From Thermogutta sp. (GTDB taxonomy: Bacteria > Planctomycetota > Planctomycetia > Pirellulales > Thermoguttaceae): 7,165 nucleotides of DNA. Below are positions 1 through 4,995 of the stretch, in pieces. The DNA lies in NCBI GenBank assembly GCA_012798155.1, contig JAAZNR010000893.1:1-7165 (forward strand), in the 5' to 3' direction. The position numbers were made by a program, and so were the translations under genes. The notes beneath the pieces were generated by a model, which was not told the DNA's origin, ran no database searches, and saw only the letters and a list, made by a program, of their open reading frames with translations. The stretch's first letter is position 1, and each line of letters begins with the position of its first letter.

Positions 1-1
1 A

Positions 2-1633
2 CGATCCCTCCAAGTCTCGCGGCGCTCGATTCTAGCCGGCCTAGCCGGCTTCTGGAGCGGCGTCGGCATCATTCGGCGGGCCTCGGCCAAGGCTTCAGCC
101 CCGGCAATCCGCAACCCCGACCCCAAAACGTGTTCGCGCAGGCGAGTGGTGCTCGACGGTTCGGCCGCCGCACAAGATTGGCTGAGCAAGAACGTGGGGC
201 CCAAGCTCGACGCCATGCAGCCCCGTCCCAGCCGAGAAATCCCAGCCTCGCCGTTATCCGTTGGAATGGAAACGTTGGATCGGCGGATGTTCGAGCCGGA
301 GCGGACTTACGAAGCCCTGGCGGAATTGGGCGTGAAATGGGCGCGTCTCCAGACCGGCTGGGCCAGGACCGAAACCCGGCCCGGCGTTTACGATTTCGCT
401 TGGCTCGACGCAGTCGTGGACGCGGTGTCGGCGCGGGGCGTTCAACCATGGTTCAACCTGGGCTACGGGAACCGTCTCTACACGCCGGAGGCCCCGGACG
501 ATTCCGCCGTGGGCTGGATTCCGATTTTTCGCGCGGAGGCGATGGCGGCGTGGCTGCGATACGTGGAAGTTTGCGCCCGGCATTTTCGCGACCGGATTCG
601 CCATTGGGAACTTTGGAACGAGCCGAACATCGCCGGCTTCTGGAAGCCGAATCCTCCCTCGGCCGAGGCCTATGTGCGATTCGTTTCTCAGACCGCCGCC
701 GTCCTACGCCGCGAAATCCCGGATGCGGTTCTCATCGGCGGGGCTTTGGCGGGCATGCCGACGGACTACCTCACGTCGGCCCTTCAGCACGGTCTGTTGG
801 ATCACGTGGACAAGGTGTCTTACCACCCCTACCGCCCCATTCCCGAAAAAGGCTATGCTCAGACGCTGGAGACTTGGCGGCGGCTTCTCCGCCAGTACGC
901 GGGAAATCGGCCGATGCCTCGGCTGTGGCAAGGCGAAAACGGCTGCCCTTCGAAAAGAGGCAGCGCCGGGGCCTTGGCCGACTATGATTGGAACGAAGTC
1001 CGGCAGGCGAAATGGCTGCTGCGGCGGATCCTGTACGACCTTGTCTTGGGAGTCGAGCTGACTTCGTACTTTCACCTGGTGGACCTGCTCCGTTACAACT
1101 GGGGTTCCGGCCCCACGGACCACGGCAATTTCAAGGGCTTGCTGCGAGGAGAGGACTATTCACCCAAGCCTGCCTACTCGGCCTATCAGCGGCTGTGCGG
1201 GTTGTTCGACGCCGAAACGGTCCGAAACGCCGAGATGGACGAAGCCGCGAGAATCGACGCCCCGCCCGCGATTTCTCAAGTCGCCGCGGACGCGATTTCG
1301 CCGCATGCCGGATCATCCGGGATTCCGTCACCGCCGGACGTTCCGGAGGTCGACGGAGATGTCATCGGCCCGGCAGGTTTCATCCGCCGCGGGACCCCGC
1401 TCTGGGTCTATTGGAAAGCGTCGCGGATTGGAATCGATGCCGTCCCGCAAATCGTTGATCTTCGCATTCAAGACGAACCCAACGCACCCATGCGGCGGCC
1501 GGTCTTGCTCGATCCGCTTTCCGGGGGAGTGCATCAGTTGCTTCACGCTCGCCGTGAGTCGGGCGGCTGGCGACTCGTCGGCATTCCCCTGGCGGACTAT
1601 CCCCTGATCGTGGCCGACTCGGCACTCCTATAA
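2..1633 (+). CDS. Clan GH-A glycoside hydrolase with Tat signal, 5' end cut off
   Basis: Likely an exported retaining glycoside hydrolase acting on a polysaccharide or oligosaccharide; the substrate cannot be read from sequence. The frame is open from the window edge, so the first in-frame GTG (146) is probably not the start. Counting the codon at 2-4 as residue 1, a twin-arginine motif (S6-R7-R8-S-I-L) precedes a short hydrophobic stretch and an Ala-Ser-Ala cleavage-like site near residue 33, implying Tat export. The barrel region shows R..W...E..PG.YDF near residues 110-125, the acid/base motif WNEPN with Glu207 (bases 620-622), and a second Glu in QGENG (Glu312, bases 935-937) suited to be the nucleophile. 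This pattern is typical of clan GH-A, nearest GH39 or GH5-like proteins. A Pro/Ala/Ser-rich linker (about 417-460) leads to a C-terminal beta-type domain. Clan is fairly secure, family is not. No partner gene is visible. Confidence 0.82.
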   Translation, partial: RSLQVSRRSILAGLAGFWSGVGIIRRASAKASAPAIRNPDPKTCSRRRVVLDGSAAAQDWLSKNVGPKLDAMQPRPSREIPASPLSVGMETLDRRMFEPERTYEALAELGVKWARLQTGWARTETRPGVYDFAWLDAVVDAVSARGVQPWFNLGYGNRLYTPEAPDDSAVGWIPIFRAEAMAAWLRYVEVCARHFRDRIRHWELWNEPNIAGFWKPNPPSAEAYVRFVSQTAAVLRREIPDAVLIGGALAGMPTDYLTSALQHGLLDHVDKVSYHPYRPIPEKGYAQTLETWRRLLRQYAGNRPMPRLWQGENGCPSKRGSAGALADYDWNEVRQAKWLLRRILYDLVLGVELTSYFHLVDLLRYNWGSGPTDHGNFKGLLRGEDYSPKPAYSAYQRLCGLFDAETVRNAEMDEAARIDAPPAISQVAADAISPHAGSSGIPSPPDVPEVDGDVIGPAGFIRRGTPLWVYWKASRIGIDAVPQIVDLRIQDEPNAPMRRPVLLDPLSGGVHQLLHARRESGGWRLVGIPLADYPLIVADSALL

Positions 1634-1664
1634 TTTTCTGTAGCCGTTAATTTTCTGTAGCCGT
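1631..1664. repeat. Exact 17-bp tandem duplication across the hydrolase stop codon
   Basis: The unit TAATTTTCTGTAGCCGT occurs twice with no gap, at 1631-1647 and 1648-1664. The first three bases of the first copy are the TAA stop of the glycoside hydrolase, so the duplication does not alter the protein. The 7-mer TAGCCGT at the end of each unit occurs again at 1833-1839, on the far side of the ACGCAGAG-type repeat. Confidence 0.9.
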
Positions 1665-1981
1665 TCACGCGCCTGCCCGGTCAGTCTTCGAAACGCGGAG
1701 GCGCAGAGGCTGTTTTTGAAACGCAGAGGGCACAGAGGACGCGGAGGAGGAAGAAGGAGAACGAAGAATTGGTAGCCCGAACTCTGCGTTCTCTGGGTTC
1801 TCCGCGTTTGCATCCTTTCATTTCATTCCGCTTAGCCGTCCCTGGCCGATGGGAGCCGAAAAACGTCTCCACCCATTCACTCCCAAAGGCGGCAGTCCCA
1901 TTCTCGCCGCTTTCATCGCAGGCATGAACCCAATCCCCGTGAACGGTTGCAATTTTTGAGGTTTTCAAGAAGGGATGTTCC
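1634..1981. other. 348-nt gap without a credible gene
   Basis: This stretch separates the hydrolase from the zinc protein. It holds most of the 17-bp tandem duplication, then the ACGCAGAG-type repeat (1691-1809), then about 170 nt in which I see no gene. A reverse-strand frame is open across much of it (1681-1983), but its product is low-complexity where it crosses the repeat and it begins on the CATG shared with the zinc protein's start, so I do not call it. No convincing promoter for the zinc gene was found. Confidence 0.7.
1691..1809. repeat. ACGCAGAG-type purine-rich repeat forming a long imperfect hairpin
   Basis: Direct copies of an AAACGC[A/G]GAGG core begin at 1691 and 1719. The second (1719-1746) faces an inverted copy at 1782-1809 across a 35-nt purine-rich loop. 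Aligned over 28 positions, 22 are Watson-Crick pairs. Four more would be G-U pairs if the plus strand were transcribed, leaving only two mismatches (positions 7 and 14 of the arm). The asymmetry towards G-U in one strand suggests a structure that matters as plus-strand RNA. From memory, similar 'acgcagag' repeats are scattered through unrelated environmental bacterial genomes and produce spurious hypothetical proteins; I cannot check that here. No transposase lies nearby. It is not a classic terminator, because the right arm is followed by only three T's. Confidence 0.72.
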
Positions 1982-2452
1982 ATGCCGATACGCTATTACA
2001 AGCTGTCCTGCGGCTCCTGCGGCAAGAGCGAGACGATCTCGCGTCACGAGGCCCAGGTCCGCCTGACGGCCGCGCGCAAGCTACGGGCGGCGGCGTGGGA
2101 TGCCGACGAAAGCCTGTTGGATGAATTGATCCCCACCTTGCTCGCGCAATTGCCGTGTTCATGCGGCGAGAAGAATTGGCAAATCACCGGTCTGGAGTCG
2201 GCCGACGATTGGTCGGAGTCGCCGAGGTGCCGCGATTGCGGCCGCGTGATTCCACCCGCCCGCTTGGCCGTCCTCCCCGACGCCGAGAGATGCGCCGAGT
2301 GCCAAGCCGCATGGGAAGAGGGGCGGGCGACCGGGCCGGAGCGATATTGCCCTCGCTGCGGCAATCCCATGAAATTGACGCCCCGCGACATCGGCGGCGT
2401 CACCCGCTACGTTTGGGTCTGCACCAAGAACCCGCCCTGCCGCGGCGTCTGA
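1982..2452 (+). CDS. Three-module zinc-ribbon protein with a DksA/TraR-type finger
   Basis: A 156-residue cytoplasmic protein with no signal or membrane segment. It has exactly twelve cysteines, which sort into three sets of four: C10-x2-C13 with C59-x-C61, C83-x2-C86 with C104-x2-C107, and C123-x2-C126 with C147-x5-C153. The middle set (CRDCGRVIPPARL ... LPDAERCAEC) closely matches the C4 zinc finger of DksA/TraR proteins, which bind RNA polymerase. The last set resembles a topoisomerase-type zinc ribbon. Between C13 and C59 is a charged, probably helical stretch. It lacks the long coiled coil of true DksA, so ppGpp-type transcription control should not be assumed. The ATG has a purine-rich AGGGA at 1971-1975, six bases upstream. 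It converges on the GT9 gene with 33 bp between stops. Real gene: likely. Precise role: unknown. Confidence 0.85.
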   Translation: MPIRYYKLSCGSCGKSETISRHEAQVRLTAARKLRAAAWDADESLLDELIPTLLAQLPCSCGEKNWQITGLESADDWSESPRCRDCGRVIPPARLAVLPDAERCAECQAAWEEGRATGPERYCPRCGNPMKLTPRDIGGVTRYVWVCTKNPPCRGV

Positions 2453-2457
2453 CGGCA

Positions 2458-2475
2458 CGATCGCTGAGCCGATCG
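2458..2475. terminator. Possible short hairpin between convergent genes
   Basis: CGATCG (2458-2463) and CGATCG (2470-2475) form a perfect 6-bp stem with a 6-nt loop in the 33-bp space between the two convergent stop codons. The position suits a bidirectional terminator, but neither side has a T tract and CGATCG is self-complementary, so chance is quite possible. Confidence 0.3.
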
Positions 2476-2485
2476 ATTCCCCGGT

Positions 2486-3535
2486 TCAAGCGTCTCGGCC
2501 AAACTTTAGCATCCTGACGCAAGCCTGGAACACGTCCTCCGCCGGGATTTGCAGCATCACGTCCGCTGGCGCGGACCGCCACTTCAAGGGATGCGGCGCT
2601 CGCCACCGGCCCCGGACCACGATGTGCCCCGGCCCGAAAGGACCGCAAAACTCCGGCCAGGTGGGACCGTAAATGCCGACGCAAGGCGTTCCCACGGCGG
2701 CGGCGATGTGCAGCGGCCCGGTGTCGTGGGAAACGAGAAACATGGCTCGCCGCAGCACCGCCGTCAATGTCGTAAGGGATGTCGGCGGCGCCACGCGGCA
2801 GCCCTCCCCAACCGATTCGGCGATACGGTTCGCCGTCGCCTGCTCGCGGTCGGTTCCCCACAAAATCAGCGAAGGGACCTCAAAGGCGTGCCGGACGCGG
2901 CGAACGACTTCGACATATCGTTCGGCCGGCCAATCACGCAAGAGGTCGCCGACCCCGGGATTGACCGCCATGAAGCGGCCGGTCATGCCCGTCGCTTGCA
3001 ATACCGCTTCGCCCGCCGCCGCGGCGTCCGGCCCCGCCGGTAATCGAAACTCGACCGGCCCCGGTTCCACGCCCAGCGGCCCGAGCAACTGAAGCATGTG
3101 CTGAACGACGTGCGGGCCGGTGGTGTGCATGACGCGGTTATTCAACAGCGGCGCCAGCTCCCGGCCAAAAGGACGCCCCAGGCCAATCCGGTATTTCGCC
3201 CCGGAAAGCCGCGCAAGGAGAGCACTCTTGGTAAGGCTTTGCGGGTCCACGGCCGCGTCGAATCGAAGGTTTTTCAGCCGGCGGCGAATTTCCCGCAGAT
3301 GATGAACCGATTTGAGCCACCCGCGCGGAAGCTCGATCAACTCGTCCAAACATTCGTGCCCGCGAAGGACCGCCGCTGCGTGCGACTCCGCCGCCCAAGC
3401 CAAAAAGGCATCCGGAAAACGCCTCCTCAGGGCGCATAAGACGGGGAGAGTCAAAACCGCGTCGCCGATCGCGCTGAGACGCACGATCAGGATTCGTGGG
3501 CGAGGAGGGATCGGAATCCGTTCCCAAGCGTTCAC
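2486..3535 (-). CDS. Glycosyltransferase family 9, heptosyltransferase-like
   Basis: A GT-B-fold transferase of family GT9, the family of the LPS core heptosyltransferases WaaC and WaaF, which transfer ADP-heptose at the inner face of the cytoplasmic membrane. The N-terminal motif RILIVRLSAIGDAVLTLP (from residue 14) carries the conserved Gly-Asp, whose Asp corresponds to the proposed catalytic base. The C-terminal donor-binding half has VNPG (191-194) and DTGPLHIAAA (271-280). The usual K-x-W after NPG reads R-D-W, Arg200 replacing the phosphate-binding Lys. The WaaC-like cysteine-rich tail is absent. I chose GTG at 3535 (349 residues) because AAGGA lies nine bases upstream and the Rossmann strand then begins near the N-terminus. 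A TTG at 3589 would add 18 residues with no family resemblance. Family is secure, the sugar and acceptor are not. It is divergent from the SDR gene. Confidence 0.9.
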   Translation of the reverse strand: MNAWERIPIPPRPRILIVRLSAIGDAVLTLPVLCALRRRFPDAFLAWAAESHAAAVLRGHECLDELIELPRGWLKSVHHLREIRRRLKNLRFDAAVDPQSLTKSALLARLSGAKYRIGLGRPFGRELAPLLNNRVMHTTGPHVVQHMLQLLGPLGVEPGPVEFRLPAGPDAAAAGEAVLQATGMTGRFMAVNPGVGDLLRDWPAERYVEVVRRVRHAFEVPSLILWGTDREQATANRIAESVGEGCRVAPPTSLTTLTAVLRRAMFLVSHDTGPLHIAAAVGTPCVGIYGPTWPEFCGPFGPGHIVVRGRWRAPHPLKWRSAPADVMLQIPAEDVFQACVRMLKFGRDA

Positions 3536-3544
3536 GTTAACCCG

Positions 3545-3549
3545 TCCTT
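3545..3549 (-). promoter_or_regulatory. Ribosome binding site deciding the GT9 start
   Basis: On the minus strand AAGGA (followed by CGG) lies nine bases before the GTG at 3535. It favours this GTG over the in-frame TTG at 3589. Confidence 0.6.
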
Positions 3550-3611
3550 TGACGTAGAATCCTCTTGACGAAAGGCCGCGCTTCTTCAAAGCTATGCGAT
3601 ATCCGGAACGC

Positions 3612-3662
3612 CGGAGGGCGCCGCCTCGACCGTAGTGGCGGCCTTCTCCGCCGAAGCTTTTT
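3612..3662 (+). terminator. Terminator- or attenuator-like hairpin in the SDR leader
   Basis: Arms 3612-3625 and 3637-3650 pair at 13 of 14 positions (two as G-U, one C-C mismatch) around an 11-nt loop. A run of five T's follows at 3658-3662, after a 7-nt gap. It lies 36 nt before the SDR start and downstream of the GT9 start, so it could attenuate the SDR transcript. The distance between stem and T run is larger than in a standard intrinsic terminator. Confidence 0.4.
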
Positions 3663-3698
3663 ACCTGTCTTTATCACGCCGGGCAAGTGTGTGCGAAA

Positions 3699-4721
3699 AT
3701 GTCCAAAGTCTTGGTCACGGGCGGCACGGGCTTCATCGGTTATCATCTGGTCAAGGCTTTGACGGAAGGCGGCCACGATATAACGTGCCTGATTCGAAAG
3801 ACCTCCCGCGTCGAGCAGATCCGTCCCTTCGGCGTGCGATTCGTCGAAGGAGACCTGTCGAATCGAGAAAGCCTAACGGAACCCCTCCGTGACGTGCAAG
3901 TGGTTTATCACTTGGCGGGAACAACCAAGGCCCTGCGACGAGAGGACCTCTATCGCACCAATGAAACGGGGGTGGTGGAACTGCTGGAGGCCTGCCGGCG
4001 TACCCGCCATCCGCCGGTGGTCGTCTTGGTATCCAGTCTCGCCGCGGCCGGGCCGACGCCTGCCGGCCGCCTGATCCTCCGCACCGAAAAGGATCCGCCC
4101 AGCCCCGTCTCTTTCTACGGACACAGCAAGCGGGCTGGAGAATTGGCCGCCGAAGACCGTGCCGGAGATATCCCCATCACAATCGTGAGGCCGGCCATCG
4201 TGTTCGGAGAATGGGACAGGGATTGTTACTTGATGTTCCGCCCGATCCGGCAATGGGGGCTGCATCTGGTGCCCGGCTACCGGCGCAAGTACTTTTCGCT
4301 CATTCACGCACAAGACCTGGTATCGCTGCTCATGGCGGCCGCCGAGCGCGGCGAACGCTTGCCCGACCCCCAAAATCGAGATTCCGCGTCGGGTACCGGC
4401 TACTATTTTGCGGCCGGACCGGAAAATCCGACCTACGGTCAACTGGGCAAAATGATGGGTGCGGCCCTCGGCAAGCGCGTCCTGGTACTTCCTATCGCCC
4501 CGCCCGTCGTTTGGTTCGTTGCGGCGGTAAACACCCTGATTGCTTACCTCAGCCGGCGCCCCAAAGCCTTCTCACTCGATAAAGTCCGCGAGGCGCTGGC
4601 CGGTTCCTGGGCGTGCTCGTCGGAGAAAGCCGCGCGGCAACTCGGTTTCCGAGTAGGGGCATCTCTCGCGGAACGTCTAAAGCAGACCGCCGATTGGTAT
4701 TCGGCTCAGGGTTGGCTATGA
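3699..4721 (+). CDS. Extended SDR, NAD(P)-dependent epimerase/dehydratase family
   Basis: A Rossmann-fold oxidoreductase of the extended short-chain dehydrogenase class, acting on a nucleotide sugar, sterol-like or isoprenoid-type substrate that cannot be specified. The N-terminus has the dinucleotide motif TGGTGFIG (residues 7-14), an acidic GDL near residue 51, HLAG (71-74), the Ser of SSLAAAG (112-113) and the catalytic Y140-x3-K144 (YGHSK). RPAIVFG (164-170) and IHAQDLV (202-208) are standard for the class. Residues 261-284 are strikingly hydrophobic (PPVVWFVAAVNTLIAYL), as in 3-beta-HSD-like and HpnA-like members, hinting at membrane association. ATG at 3699 puts the Rossmann strand at once at the N-terminus; a GTG at 3687 would add four residues. 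No clear Shine-Dalgarno sequence precedes either. At 340 residues the length is normal and both catalytic residues are present. It is divergent from the GT9 gene, so a joint envelope role is only a guess. Confidence 0.9.
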   Translation: MSKVLVTGGTGFIGYHLVKALTEGGHDITCLIRKTSRVEQIRPFGVRFVEGDLSNRESLTEPLRDVQVVYHLAGTTKALRREDLYRTNETGVVELLEACRRTRHPPVVVLVSSLAAAGPTPAGRLILRTEKDPPSPVSFYGHSKRAGELAAEDRAGDIPITIVRPAIVFGEWDRDCYLMFRPIRQWGLHLVPGYRRKYFSLIHAQDLVSLLMAAAERGERLPDPQNRDSASGTGYYFAAGPENPTYGQLGKMMGAALGKRVLVLPIAPPVVWFVAAVNTLIAYLSRRPKAFSLDKVREALAGSWACSSEKAARQLGFRVGASLAERLKQTADWYSAQGWL

Positions 4722-4722
4722 C

Positions 4723-4749
4723 CCGCCGATGCGGGCTTCGGCGGCCCGC
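4723..4749 (+). terminator. Two overlapping, mutually exclusive GC hairpins after the SDR stop
   Basis: CCGCCGA (4723-4729) pairs perfectly with TCGGCGG (4738-4744). Alternatively GCGGGC (4731-4736) pairs perfectly with GCCCGC (4744-4749). The two share bases and cannot both form. They begin two bases after the stop codon, which suits transcription termination or 3'-end protection. No T tract follows, so any termination would not be of the classic intrinsic type. Confidence 0.4.
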
Positions 4750-4799
4750 CCCGGGAGGATGTCAATCAGGCGAGGCCTCCCACTTTATCCAGCCTGCGC

Positions 4800-4813
4800 A
4801 CACTTCGAAGTGT
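4800..4813. promoter_or_regulatory. Perfect 14-bp palindrome, candidate operator
   Basis: ACACTTCGAAGTGT is fully self-complementary and ends two bases before the -35 box of the transporter promoter. This is where a dimeric regulator could activate or repress. The regulator is unknown, and no transcription factor gene lies in the window. Confidence 0.5.
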
Positions 4814-4815
4814 TA

Positions 4816-4844
4816 TTGACCGCCTCCAATAATTCTTTTACGAT
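4816..4844 (+). promoter_or_regulatory. Sigma70-type promoter for the ABC transporter genes
   Basis: TTGACC (4816-4821, five of six consensus bases) and TACGAT (4839-4844, keeping the key T, A and final T) are separated by exactly 17 bases. Transcription would begin near 4851, giving a leader of roughly 145 nt before the solute-binding protein. The leader contains the 10-bp palindrome GGCGATCGCC at 4887-4896. Confidence 0.55.
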
Positions 4845-4995
4845 GCCAGACGAGAGGCTCGCCTACTAGGTGATGGACACCGGCGGGGCGATCGCCTCGG
4901 CTATATCGTTGCGAAAGATTCCCGAAGAACCGACCGGGAGCGTTGGTCATCAGACCTAATCGCGAAAGCTAATTGCGTTCCGCGCCCTCCACTTC

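Noticed and set aside
130..987. A 285-codon plus-strand frame overlapping the glycoside hydrolase
   Set aside because: The product is Arg/Gly-rich without motifs and lies in another frame of a gene with clear catalytic motifs.
1681..1983. A 100-codon minus-strand frame through the intergenic repeat
   Set aside because: Much of it is a translation of the ACGCAGAG repeat, and its ATG overlaps the zinc protein's ATG through the palindrome CATG; this looks like a repeat-derived spurious gene.
2400..3527. Open frames in the other frames across the GT9 region, e.g. 2400-2861 (-) and 2549-3043 (+)
   Set aside because: All lie inside the GT9 gene, which carries the full family motifs; they are Arg-rich shadows.
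3565..3598. TTGACG with a weak TATGCG downstream as a promoter for the SDR gene
   Set aside because: The spacer is 22 bases and the -10 is poor; not enough to call a promoter.
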